Shown here in pieces: positions 1 to 10,142 of a stretch of DNA of 64,000 nt (within the stretch, counting starts at the first letter, position 1; every line of letters begins with the position of its first letter). The notes beneath the pieces were generated by a model, which saw only the letters and a program-made list of their open reading frames with translations, did no database searches and was not told the origin of the DNA. The position numbers were made by a program, and so were the translations under genes. The DNA comes from Dermatemys mawii (taxonomy: Eukaryota > Chordata > Testudines > Dermatemydidae): assembly GCA_007922305.1 (NCBI GenBank), contig ML677326.1, positions 52,960,453-53,024,452 of the forward strand, written 5' to 3'.

Positions 1-81
1 ATTTTGGGGTCTTTCTTATATAGGCTCCTATTACCCTCCCACCCCCATCCTGATTTTTCACACTTGCTGTCTGGTCACCCT
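1..81. mobile_element. Right end of a small TIR (MITE-like) element, cut by the window edge
   Basis: The stretch ends in CTGGTCACCCT (71-81), the complement of AGGGTGACCAG, which is the terminal inverted repeat of a short nonautonomous element common in turtle and crocodilian DNA. The body contains the CTTATATAGGCTCC and CCCACCCCCA stretches I associate with that family. The left TIR is outside the window, so the length and target duplication cannot be checked. A similar AGGGTGACCAG start lies at 49953. The family name is from memory. Confidence 0.45.
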
Positions 82-1687
82 ATGAGAGGTTACTTAAAAT
101 GCCAGTAGCAGCCATCCTGCTCAAGGGCTTCCAGCATGCTTGTATTGTGGAACTGAAGCATCATAGAAACATCAGCTAAGCTTTTAAAGAGGCATCCCAA
201 CCCCACAATGGACATCAGTACCGTCTTATTATTTTGCATGCTCACCATTATCCACATGCTTCAGAGGGGAGAGGCTGTTTCATACTGGTAAACCCAGCTT
301 CCTGTAGGCAGATAGCAGCAATAGCCAAGGCTCTGAGAAATCCCTGAAAATGTCTGTCACATTTCATAAACTGTTTAGTTTAATACCGAGGAAACTAGTG
401 TTAGAAAAGAAGCATCAGAATTCACTCTATCTCTGCACTCACAACACATATGGAGATCATGGTGTGATTGTTACTATAGAGCCCAGGATAGCAGTCCTTC
501 CTCGGACAAAACTCCCACTGACGTTGGTGAGAGATTTGCTTGAGTTAAGAGTGAGCAGAACATGCTGATTAGGACCCATAATTATAGGGGAAAGTGTTTG
601 ATGATTAGGATATCCTGCCTCCTCCCTATCACGTAACTCTGACTACTTAAACAAATACAGTGTTGTGTGATTTACACTCCTTAAGGTTAATTAGACTCCT
701 TTTCATATTTCCTTTCAAACCAGAATAAGTGTTGCAAACATTTTTAAAGGGACAGTTAAGGCCAATTCATCTTAGAAACATAAAGCAAGCCAATTCCCCC
801 CTTATAAGCTAAAATAGAATATTGGTAAAACATCATATTACACCAAGAAAAGAGATCTGAGGGCTGTTTAATACAAAGTGGTGGTGTCCCCAGAGTATTA
901 TTGAATCCATTCAAAATAGTGCTTTAAAAGACTCAGCTATGGACTGATGCATTGCATAAACAATCTCTGGCTTTGTCATACTGTGCTGGTATCCATTGAG
1001 TTATCTCACATCCAGTATATGCAATGAGAACGTGTGCTCACATGTATGGTGTGTGTGAGGGAGAGAGATAGGGAGCTTGTAATATAAACATGCAGTTCTT
1101 AAAAAAAGAAATATATTTTAAGAGGAGGTGAAATTGGCAATACTTAACATGCTTATGTCAGTTTGAAAAAATTATTCATTGGCTTGGTTTAAGATCAGAG
1201 ATTCCCACATTGGCTGTGTTGTGAACAATCCCCTAAAAGAGCAAAACAATGACTTGCTGGATGAAGCTTTAGGGATGGGTGTTGATGAAAAGGTTTCCTT
1301 GTATTATTTTCATTGTGTTTCCTGCTGGTCTCATCACTGATTATTGAGTAGAGCCAGAAAATAGTCTGTACTTTTAAGAAACATCTTGGACTATTATTTC
1401 TTCTGAAACTGAAAATTTCACCCCAAAATTGCTCATGTTTATTTGTAGTACTGTAGTATCTGAGTAATTCACAATGTTTAGTGTATTTTTCCTCACAATA
1501 CCCACTTAAAATTGCCTTCATGGCAATTGGTAACAAAATGGGCCTGGGATAGGAGACACCAATAAAGGCTGTATTGTGACCCTCTTACTCACATTAGTGA
1601 GCAGTTATTTACCTCACCAGGGACTAGTCACATGAGCAACTACTGTCCAATGTGATTTAGGAGGAGCACAATCTGGCCCTAAATAGC

Positions 1688-1724
<37 letters not shown>

Positions 1725-4134
1725 AAACAGAGTAAGTCCTGTGACCATTTTTATTTTGCCTGTCATCACTTGAAGAGGCTCAAATCAGAACTGGGCAGAA
1801 CAGAACTGCTAGATAAAACCACAATTAGTTCTGGGTAGAAATTGAATAAAGTATTCCACAAGTATTTCAAAACATGGGACTAGGAGCCACCCATGGGCAT
1901 TTTAGGTATTTTGATAATCTGGCCTATAGCCATTAGCCATTTTTAATATCCTCTGGGTATAAAACTGAGAATGTAGTGATTTTTATCATTGATTATTTTC
2001 TTTTATTTATGCACAAAGGTATATCCATCAACACCTTTTAATACCGATGACCATGATCTATAATCTACTACCCTGTGGGTATTTGCTAGAGTTGTCAGAA
2101 TGGATCTTTAATGGAATCGCTCCTTCCTCTTCAAAATATGCTAATGGGGTAGTGCTGGGTCAACTGCTCATCATCCTTGAGGTCTTTTGCAGGTAAAGTT
2201 CTGTAAGTTTCCATGTGTACGGGAAGCCACTAAGAGGATATCATGCAATGTTTTGGGCTGCAGCATCTATCTGCTAGCAAGACTCAGCTTTTTTTAAACC
2301 TAGATTCTACAATCTCATGACACTCCGAGAGTCTATTTGAGAAGGAATTCTAATGTAAGCAAACAGGCTACCTCTCAACCCAGGTAAGTAATTCTTGTTG
2401 GAGGGAGTTACATTCCATTTGAATGTGAGGGTGAAAGAGGGGTTTGTATCTTCTATTGAGGGTGTACTAGATAATCACATTTAACCAAAACAGTATGTAG
2501 CCGGGAGTCCTCTATAATCTTCCCCATGAGTCTTATGGTCTCAGACAGGGGTGGCCCACTGTGTATTTTACCTAATATACAGACCTTGCAATGGTCTTCC
2601 ATACTTCTGCGACAACAAACTCTCGGCTTACATAAAAGTTCCTTCCACGTTTCATTACTGTAGTGAGTTCTGTTTAGATGGACTTCAAGGGTAGACCAAG
2701 AAGCACTAGTGGGTTCAGAATGCAGCTACCTACTTCCTAAGCGAAGCAGGCTGCTGTGAATAACAACTTCATTTAAGTGTCAGAATTGGCTTCATTTTTA
2801 TATCTGGATGCAGTTTGTATAGCTGGTGACAAATTTAACCCCCTAAATTATCTGGAACCCAATTTAATGCCTATTTCTGCAATTAAGATTATCTGGAAGC
2901 CTTTTACAATAAGAACTGAGGCTTTGAACACTTCAGACCAGACCCTCCTTTCACTTAAGCCAGGAATAACTTCACTGAATTCAATGAAACTACACTACTG
3001 TAAAACTGGTGTGACAAGATATTCAGATAGGATTCTTTGAATTGCAGACCCTCCTCTTAGACTACAAAGACAAATGTATTCCAATGAACCTAAGGCTAAT
3101 GACTTTCTTGGTATGATGAAGGGCCCAATGTATTTAAGTTTGCAGAACGGCATACATAACTGCTTTTTTTATTTTTATAATGGAAACACACAGACTGCCA
3201 TGGTGGGTGAAATTAATTAGAAATTAATGAAATCATGTCCTGTGACTGCCAGGTGAATTTTCAGTTATGGTCTACTCAAGAAGGGAATGGCAGAGTCTTG
3301 GCTGGGCATAGAAAAGGTTAAAAAAATGTCCTCTTGATTGAAAATATGGATATAATTTCATACTCTGAGAAGACCACAATAATTGTCCTGTGCTTGTATT
3401 TAGAAGCACATTTCTCATTTCAGTTTTTAGCTGCAATGGAAAAAGGGCTACAATACACTAGTTCAAGCTGAGTTAAATCTTTGGTTTCTATGTTTTGATG
3501 TTTATTCATATCCAGGTTCTCATTTAATCAACTGCTTATGTTGGGAACCCATTTATTACTGTCAGGACAGCCATAATCAAAGGTGTAATGTGAATAAAAC
3601 ACCAAAATAGATTAAGTCAATTCATCAGCCAAATATGAACTTCTATACAATAGAATAATATAATTGTTTAAGGGTCTAGCGATGTGATTAGCTTGATTGT
3701 CTTTCTGGCTTCACGTCAATAATTTATTATCTCAGTTTCAGATGAAATAAATCTGATGGGGAATAGGCATCCATTCCATTGAGTTTGTTTTGGCATTGCA
3801 TTTAACAAAACGTAAGTTCATTTACCTGCTATAGGATTTATAGTTATTAGAGAATATGCCATCATTCGGTCATTAAATCTCTCTCCAAAGCAATGATGTT
3901 TTCCTTTCATTACTTTATTAGGTTTCTTAATTTTTCTGAGTATACTTTCTAATCCATCTAATCAATGTTTGTTAATATCAATGTAAACCAAAATTACCTG
4001 AGAAGTCACCTAATTTCTAAGAACTTCTAAAAGGGCAGCATCTTTCCTTTGTATAATAGTGTGTAAGTGAAGATGGTTTCACTCAAGATTTGTTTTAAAA
4101 GCAAGACTGCTGCTGCAGAGCAACAACTTGAATT
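82..4134. other. Gene-free AT-rich stretch with weak old repeats
   Basis: I see no exon, RNA gene or well-preserved transposon here. About 1575-1690 resembles an old amniote interspersed repeat with ACTCACAT-type motifs and ends just before an A-tract. About 2935-3015 resembles another old repeat (CTTCACTGAATTCAATG followed by ACTGGTGTGA). The short frames at 350-568, 1195-1536 and 2777-3040 match no family I know and look like chance. The rest is unassigned. Confidence 0.5.
1691..1719. repeat. Poly-A tract (29 A)
   Basis: This is an uninterrupted run of 29 A residues followed by GTAAAAAACAG. It could be the tail of an old retroposon whose body is the weak repeat just upstream, or a simple expansion. 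No target duplication is visible around it. Confidence 0.8.
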
Positions 4135-4214
4135 TTGCATGACTCTAATCTAAGCTCCCCTTTCCACTACTCTACTGATCTCACACTATCTTCCTTCTCC
4201 ACACACAACTACAA
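4135..4214 (+). mobile_element. L2-like LINE, first surviving piece
   Basis: The sequence is pyrimidine-rich (CTCCCCTTTCCACTACTC, CTTCCTTCTCCACAC) like the C-terminal coding part of L2 LINEs. It stops abruptly where CR1 similarity begins. Two more plus-strand L2-like pieces follow after each CR1 copy (4920-5205 and 8371-8780), which suggests one L2 element split twice. On its own this piece is weak evidence. Confidence 0.35.
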
Positions 4215-4918
4215 CCTGTGGAATGACTGTCTCGGTGGTAGTGCTGCTGAAAAGGATCTGGCGGTTACAGTGGACCGCAAACTGAATAGGAGTTGTCAAT
4301 GTGATGTACTTGCAAAAAAGGCTAATATAACTCTTGCATATATTAACAGGAGTGTTGTAAGACAGACATAGGGAGCTGTTGTCCCACTATATTTGGCACT
4401 GGTGAAGGCCCACTTGGAGTTCTGTGTCCAATTATGGGGACCACAATTTAGGAAGGATGCATACAAACTGGAAATAATCCAGAGAAGAGCAACAAAAATG
4501 ATGAGATTTATAAAACCTGACTTATGAGGAAAGGTTAAAATATCTAGGCCTGTTTAGTCTTAAGGAAAGGAGAGTGATGGGTGACCTGATAACAGCCTTC
4601 CAATATGGTAAGGGTTATTATAAAGAAGACAGTGATCAACTGTTCTCCATGTCCACTAAAGGCAAAACAAGTAGCAATGGGTTTAATCTGAAGTGAGGGA
4701 GCTATTAGGAAAAGCTTTCTAACTCTGGAGGGTAGTTAAGGTCTGGAAGAGGCTTCCAAAGGAGGTCATGAAGTTCCCATCATTGGAAGTATTCAAAAAG
4801 TAAGTTGGATAAACCCCTGTCAGAGGTGGTCAGAGATGTTTACTTGGTCCTGCCACAGTACAGGGGACTAGACTTGATGACTTCTCAAATTCCCCTCCAA
4901 TCCTACATTTTGATGATT
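4215..4918 (+). mobile_element. CR1 LINE, 5'-truncated (reverse transcriptase C-terminus and 3' end)
   Basis: Readable fragments in the plus frames match the C-terminal part of CR1 ORF2. They include GNDCLG-like and AEKDLAVTVD-like residues at 4225-4280, a block encoding QRRATKM (about 4480-4503), and text like the CR1 thumb region to about 4800. The end (GGGGACTAGACTTGATGACT, then TTTTGATGATTC at about 4907-4918) is the CR1 3' tail. The frame is broken by stops and shifts, so this is a dead copy. It sits within an L2-like element. It has diverged more from the turtle CR1 consensus than the next copy, which suggests a different or older subfamily. Confidence 0.85.
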
Positions 4919-5205
4919 CCTCTATTGTAGAAAGTACGGCGAACCCAATATCTGACCTTCTCTCTCTACCTACGCTACTAAAACTCTTAGCTAAGCTTTA
5001 ATGATCTCATTTCCAGCTTACTGCAGCGTTCTTTTTTTTGGCCCTTACAAATGCAACCTCACCCCTCTCACGCCCATCCAAAATACTGCTGCTAAGATCA
5101 ACTTCCTGACCTGTTACTCTGCTTTTGTAACATTTCTTGTCTTTACCTATAAAGCTATTTACAAAAATGTAGCTTTACTTACCATCCTAGGCAGAATGTT
5201 GTAAA
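4919..5205 (+). mobile_element. L2-like LINE, second piece between two CR1 copies
   Basis: CGCCCATCCAAAATACTGC and GCTAAGATCAACTTCCTGAC (about 5070-5110), followed by CTATAAAGCTATTTAC, resemble the end of the L2 ORF, where a conserved segment reads like IQNTAAKI. The 67-codon frame at 5001-5204 carries PIQNTAAKINFL, which fits. It is flanked on both sides by CR1 sequence, and its continuation appears to be at 8371. Confidence 0.55.
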
Positions 5206-5613
5206 TTCAGGAAGTTGGTAGGTAAGATCCCATGACAAGCAAGTCTAAGAGGAAAAACAGTTCAAAAGAGTTGTCAATGTCTCAAAGAGACATTAAGGGC
5301 ACAAGAGCAAACTATCCCACTGCGTAGGAAATATGGAAATATGGCAAGAGACCACCCTGGCTTACCCAAAGATCTTAAATGATCTGATACTCAAAAGAGA
5401 GTCATACAAGAAGTGGAAACTAGGTTAAATCACAAAGGATGAATATAAACAAACCACACAAGTATGTAGGGGTAAAATTAGAAAGGCAAAGGCACAAAAT
5501 GAGAGTAAACTAACTAGAAGCATAAAGAGACAAACCAGCATAAAGGAGAAAAGGTAGCTAGAAGCATAAAGGGAAAAAAACAACAGAAAATGTGGAAATA
5601 GCAAAAGTACTAA

Positions 5614-5895
5614 TTGACTTTTTTGTTTCTGTTTTTACCAAAAAAGGTTAATAGCATGTCTAACATAGTTAATGCCAGTGAAAATGAGGTAGGATCAGAG
5701 GCTAAAATAGGGAAAGAACAAGTTAAAAATTACTTAGACAAATTAGATGTCTTCAAGTCACCAGGGCTTAATGAAATACATACCAGAATACTCAAGGAGC
5801 TGACTGAGAGGATATCTGAGCCATTAGCAATTATCTTTGAAAAAATTATGGAAGACAGGAAAGATTCCAGAGGATGGAAAAGAGCCAATTTATAA
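5614..5895 (+). pseudogene. CR1 ORF2 fragment: N-terminal part of the reverse transcriptase
   Basis: This 93-codon open frame is the best preserved 5' part of the CR1 copy. It contains the conserved CR1 segment around FKSPGLNEIHTRILKEL, equivalent to the fingers region where most copies have a SPGPDEIHP-like motif. Here PGP is PGL and the following D is N. The frame ends at a premature TAA just after a WKRANL-like segment. There is no promoter or start of its own. It is a slice of a much longer ancestral frame, and its first codons are not a real start. Confidence 0.85.
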
Positions 5896-6352
5896 AAAGG
5901 AAGTAAGAACAACCTGGGGAATTGCAGAACAGTCAACTTAACTTCAGTACCCAGAAAGATAATGGAGTAAATAATTAAGCAATCAATTTTCAAACAGCTA
6001 GAAGATAATAAGGTGTTAAGTAACAGCATGGATTTGTCAAGAACAAATGGTGTCTAACAACTTAATAGCTTTCTCTGACAGGGTAACAAGCTTTGTGGAT
6101 AAGGGGCAAAGCAGTAGATGTAGTATATCTTGACTTTAATGAAGTTTTTGATACTGTCTCGCATGACCTTCTAGATGGTATTTTTCTAGTTTGTTTGAGA
6201 TGAGCTACTATAAGATGGGTACATAACTGGTTGGAAAACTTGTTCCCACAGAGTAATTATCAGTAGTTCACAGTCAAGCTGGAAAGGCATATCAAGCAGG
6301 GTCCTGCGGGGATCAGTTCTGGGAATCATCAATAGCTAAATATTTGATGAAG

Positions 6353-6357
6353 GTAAT
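6353..6357. repeat. Left 5-bp target duplication (GTAAT) of the solo LTR
   Basis: GTAAT stands directly before the TG of the LTR and recurs as GTAAT directly after its terminal CA at 7467-7471. When the LTR and one GTAAT are ignored, the CR1 reading frame runs across the junction. This supports the boundaries. Confidence 0.85.
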
Positions 6358-6733
6358 TGGCACCCTGGCACCCCCTTACTCACCACTGTCATGTAATTAG
6401 GATGTTTTATACAAAATATGCCTTGTGAGGTATTCTAAAAGTCTTGCTCTGCTAGACATTAATATTTTGTTAGATTGCGTGTGCTATCATCGTATGTGAA
6501 GTTATGAAGTTTGGCTATGTATGTATTACTGAAACATGTTGTGAGGTTGCAAAACACCCACAAGCAGCTTTCCAGGTACAACAGTAAAAAGGCCAAACAA
6601 TGTTAAAGGCTAACTGAGAAAATGCACACAAACACAAGGATTATCCCAGGAGCTGTGTACAATAGAAACCTCCCCAAGATAGGAACTGTTTGACCCAAGT
6701 CACAGCAAGAGAACTTTCCAGCAAATGGGAAGA

Positions 6734-6747
6734 AGATATAAAAGGGG
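6734..6747 (+). promoter_or_regulatory. TATA box of the solo LTR
   Basis: GATATAAAAGGGGG is a close match to a pol II TATA element. It lies about 380 bp into the LTR and 335 bp before the AATAAA signal, the order expected for U3-R-U5. Whether it is still used is unknown. Confidence 0.6.
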
Positions 6748-7071
6748 GAAATGACATCATGATAGTACCTCACTCTCCCTACAACACCACACCTGGAAAC
6801 ACCTGATGAACAAAGACTGAACTGGGGAAGTGATCGTCCCAGTGCAAAGGGATTTCTAGCCTGTGGACAAAAACCTGGGAAACAAAAGCTGAAAAGCAAA
6901 GGCAGCTTGTGCCTTAAGAATCTGCCAGCCTGTGTATCACTGAGTGTGAGACTTTGCTAGTTCATATCTAGTATGTTAAGGTCAGTTTGTATTTTTGTTT
7001 ATTTACTAGGTAATCTGCTTTCATCTGTTTGCTGTCACTTATAATCACTTAAAAGCCATCCTTTTGTAGTT

Positions 7072-7077
7072 AATAAA
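7072..7077 (+). promoter_or_regulatory. Polyadenylation signal (AATAAA) of the solo LTR
   Basis: AATAAA within TTAATAAACTC is followed by a T-rich stretch, as expected at the R/U5 boundary of an LTR. It pairs with the TATA box at 6734. Confidence 0.6.
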
Positions 7078-7466
7078 CTCATTTTATGTTTTAATCCTAA
7101 CCAGAGTGCATCTTGCTAAGGTGTCTGGGGAAAAATCTCAGCTTGGTTACTACAAGTGTGTATGACCCTCTTTACATTGTGGGATAATCGGATTGGCTAT
7201 TAAACCCATATAATGGCCAGATATGACCAAGGCAGGGCAGGACAGTACTGCCCTGACACCTTAGTCTGGGAGGCCGGTGGCTAGAGAGCCTCCATGTGAC
7301 TGAAGTTGGGTGTGTCTCTACCTGTGTGAATGCTGATGAAAGTGCAAGCTTGGAGGGCTTTTCAGCTTGTCACAGTAGCACAGTGTGAGAAGGAGCCTAG
7401 GCTGGTGGGTCAGAGGGCTCAATGGTACCTCAGTTCCCGGTGGAACCCCAGAGGCAACCCATAACA

Positions 7467-7471
7467 GTAAT
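7467..7471. repeat. Right 5-bp target duplication (GTAAT) of the solo LTR
   Basis: This is an exact copy of 6353-6357. CR1 coding similarity resumes immediately here, with SALSKFAED-like text downstream. Confidence 0.85.
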
Positions 7472-7799
7472 GGAATGGAGAGTGCACTCAAAGTTCGCAG
7501 AGGATACCACACTGGGAGGGATTGCAAGTGCTTTGGAAAATAAGATTAAAATTCAAAATAATATGGACAAATTGGAGAAATGGTCCGAAGTAAATAGGAT
7601 GAAATTCAATAAGGACCAATGCAACATACTCCACTTAAGAAGGAAATATCAGTTGCACAGATACAAAATGGGAAATGACTGCCTAGGAAGGAGTACTGCA
7701 GAAAGGGATCTCTGGGTCATAGTGGATCACAAGCTAAATATGAGTCAACAATGCGACACTATTGCAAAAAAAAGCAAACATCAACCTACGCTGTATTAG
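7467..7799 (+). pseudogene. CR1 ORF2 fragment: catalytic and thumb region of the reverse transcriptase
   Basis: After the LTR the CR1 frame continues for about 110 codons to a stop at 7797-7799. It shows SALSKFAEDTTLGG, LEKWSEVNRMKFN and STAERDLWVIVDHKLN, all in CR1 order. The second catalytic position is Glu instead of Asp (FAED for FADD). A frameshift in an A-run near 7770 ends the frame early. CR1-like text continues in another frame (QRRATKN-like near 7935) to about 8230. It has no start codon of its own. Confidence 0.85.
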
Positions 7800-8370
7800 C
7801 AGGAGTGTTGTAAGCAAGACATGAGAATTAATTATTCTGCTTTACGCTACACTGATTAGGCTTCAACTGGAATATTATGTCCAGTTCTGGGCACCATATT
7901 TCAGGAAAGATGTGGACAAATTGGAGAAAGTCCAGAGAAGAGCAACAAAAAATGATTCAAGGTCTAGAAAATATGACCTACAAGGGAAGATTGAAAAAAA
8001 ATCAGTTTGTTTAGTCTGGAGAAGAGAGGATTGATGGGATATAACAGTTTTCGAGTACATAAAAGGTTGTTACAGTGATTAGGGAGAAAAACTGTTCTCC
8101 TTCACCTCTGAGGATAAGATAAGAAGCAATGGCAGCAAGGGTGGTTTAGGTTGAACATTAGGAATAATTTCCTACCTGTCAGGGTGGTTAAACACTGGAA
8201 TAAATTGCCTAGGGAGGTTGTGGAATCTCCATAAATGGAAAATTTTGAAACCAGTTAGACAAACACCTGCCAGAGATGGTCTAGAGATAATGCTTAGTCC
8301 TGCCATGTGTGTAGGGGACTAAATGACTGAGATCCCTTCCAGTTCTACAATTCTAGGATTCTATAATCTT

Positions 8371-8780
8371 ATCATAACATTGCCCCAGCCATTGATCCAT
8401 CAGACATGGATACTGCCTTTCTCACACTGCTTCTCTAGTGTGAAAAAATCCCAGCAAAGCTGTAAGTTTATCCTTTTTCAGATCCCTCCTTAAAATTCAC
8501 CTCTGCTGTGATGCATACAGAAAACTGCCATGTGATAGTAGCTAAGCACACACACACAAAAAAATCATAACTACTGTGATTAGAGCTACTGCTGCTAAAA
8601 CATCCTATTGTTACTCATGATCCTTCCCACCTTCTGCATCCATTCTTGCATTTCATCAACCTCTTACGTCATGTTTCTTCTATTGTAATTTAATAGGACA
8701 GTAAAGTGCTTGGCACAGTTGGGCTTCAACCTTATTGAAGGCTGTGTGTGTTGTTGAGTATGCATAATGATAATAAAGGC
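8371..8780 (+). mobile_element. L2-like LINE, third piece with the 3' end
   Basis: Segments such as CTCCTTAAAATTCACCTCTG followed by CTGTGATGCATACAGAAAAC (about 8488-8530) match the end of the L2 ORF. GCTTGGCACAGTTGGGCTTC (about 8709-8730) matches the L2 3' UTR. The piece ends in an ATAATGATAATAAAG run, as L2 elements do in short A/T-rich repeats. It continues the L2 pieces at 4135 and 4919, so the two CR1 copies are younger insertions. Confidence 0.75.
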
Positions 8781-9949
8781 TGAAAGCTTTGTTTTTCACT
8801 GCCTCTGAAAAATGCTAATGGCCCTTGCAGAGGGTGTGCTAACAGAGTGCTCCCTGATCATCACTCAGCCCTGGCTTATGATAAAATTACAGAGGTGAGT
8901 CTTCTAGCAGTGAAGCCTTGGTAAACAACCTCCCCCCCACCCCCCGCCCACTCCATCACTTTTTCCCTGACATGACTCTTTTCCTCGCCCTTTGCCTTAT
9001 ACCAGTCAGCAAAATTCCAGCAGACGAGTCAGCCCCAAAAGATGCAGCAGAGCTATGTCCACAAGCTTTATATCAGCTGAGAATTCCCCTACTCAGTGGG
9101 AATTCTCTAGTACAAATCTCTGGCCACTTTAGGTTTAAATGAATTTGGTGACTGGAAACTCCAGCCCTGAAGCTGGATCACAGAAAATCAAATATACACA
9201 ACATTTAAAATCACTTAGAGTCTACAAGCGAGTTTTAAAAGGTAGTAGTCTCTTTTGCATGTTATATGCAAATCAGCAAGTTACTAACTTATTAAAATGT
9301 AGTTGTGACGATATTTGGCCAGTATATTCAGTTTCTAGAATTAAGCACATGCTCTTACAGCTGGTGCAATGAAAAGAAAAATACACTGTAAAATCCTCAA
9401 TATTTTATGCACATCTCAACCTACTGGCTGGATTAATGATGTTGTACCAAATTTGGGAAGTTATGGTTACTCTATATCCTCTCTTGCAGAGTTGTTTCTG
9501 CAAATATCTGCTTTTGTCTTGAACGTGACAAAGAAAAGCTTTTCCTAAATATTAACAGTGCTTTACTCAATGACACTACAAAATACTATCCTGCTCTACT
9601 GTAATACATGATATTTGATAGAATTTACAGAGGCCAAAAAATTCAGAATAGGGTGCTACTGTTGCATTTTTAAATCAATATTTACACATTTAAATAGAAA
9701 TGGTCTCATTTTCAAAATCACTGAGTCCCCACAAATTTCAGTTAAGGTAGTGGGAGCTACAGAGGATCAGCCCCTTTGAAAACAGGGCCAAATTTAGGTG
9801 CTTATATTTGGATGAAGAAGTTAGTCTCCTAAGGTGTTCAAATTTGAAAATCTTTGTCTAAATCTTCAGTCATTTAGCTGAAATTGGCCCATAGCTTACA
9901 GTTTATTTACTTTGAATATAGGTGACAAAGCACTCATTTTAAAATTATA
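8781..9949. other. Gene-free stretch
   Basis: The frames at 8918-9142 and 9139-9372 show no family features. About 9705-9890 contains a degraded repeat (TTTTCAAAATCACTGAG, GGTGCTTATATTTGGATG, CAAATTTGAAAATC) related to the palindromic GGTGCTCAG family noted at 20855 and 52565. Nothing else was recognised. Confidence 0.5.
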
Positions 9950-9960
9950 TTCCCTCTTAA
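9950..9960. repeat. Left target duplication of the Penelope-like element
   Basis: TTCCCTCTTAA here and TTTCCTCTTAA at 11531-11541 match at 10 of 11 bases. They bracket the PLE exactly where its recognisable ends lie. Confidence 0.6.
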
Positions 9961-9963
9961 AAA

Positions 9964-10031
9964 TCAGAGAGGTAGCCGGGTTAGTCTGGAATTGCAGAAG
10001 TGACAGACAATCCTCTGGCACCTTAAAGACG
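9964..10031 (-). repeat. Inverted copy of the PLE 3' tail at the 5' end of the element
   Basis: TCAGAGAGGTAGCCGGGTTA and GTCTGGAATTGCAGAAGTGA are the reverse complement of the tail seen on the plus strand at 24690-24753 (TGCAATTCCAGACTAACACG, then GCTACCTCTCTGA). The element therefore begins with a tail in the opposite orientation to its body, as described for Penelope insertions with inverted terminal copies. Confidence 0.8.
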
Positions 10032-10067
10032 AAGTTTTTTTTGCTGCAAGACGGTGACCTGCAGTAT

Positions 10068-10142
10068 GTTGGCATACTGTGGGGCCATGCGGGTGCCCAT
10101 AGCATTGCTATGGGCACCCCCACGGCCCCACAGTATGCCAAC
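10068..10142. repeat. 75-bp palindrome inside the PLE
   Basis: The left arm, starting GTTGGCATACTGTGGGGCC, is the reverse complement of the right arm ending GGCCCCACAGTATGCCAAC. The arms are about 37 bases, have about two mismatches, and are separated by one base near 10105. The right arm is the plus-strand RT motif encoding GTPTAPQYAN. The left arm is an inverted copy of that coding segment, so the element contains a fold-back at its 5' breakpoint. Confidence 0.9.

Larger units (their letters stand above)
6358..7466 (+). mobile_element. Solo LTR (about 1.1 kb) of an endogenous retrovirus-like or Gypsy element, inserted in CR1
   Basis: The insert begins TGGCACCCTGG and ends ACCCATAACA, so it has the TG...CA ends of an LTR, and it is flanked by an exact GTAAT duplication. 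Inside, GATATAAAAGGGGG (from about 6734) is a good TATA box and AATAAA at 7072-7077 is a polyadenylation signal. That gives U3, R and U5 of roughly 400, 330 and 370 bp on the plus strand. No gag, pol or env sequence is present, so the internal region was probably lost by LTR-LTR recombination. A 5-bp duplication fits several LTR superfamilies, so I do not assign one. The orientation matches the host CR1. Confidence 0.82.
5206..8370 (+). mobile_element. CR1 LINE, long 5'-truncated copy interrupted by a solo LTR
   Basis: The sequence follows the turtle CR1 ORF2 in order. A pre-RT region (5330-5600) comes first. The RT N-terminus in the frame 5614-5895 contains DKLDVFKSPGLNEIH. Then come the palm blocks (about 5930-6340, with AVDVVYLDF-like text broken by stops), the catalytic region at 7494-7505, the thumb (7560-8230) and the 3' tail ending in CTAGGATTCTATAATC at about 8368. 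A 1.1 kb LTR splits it at 6358-7466. The catalytic FADD motif reads FAED here (7494-7505), so a key aspartate is lost. Stops and frameshifts show the copy is dead. It lies inside an L2-like element. Confidence 0.92.
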
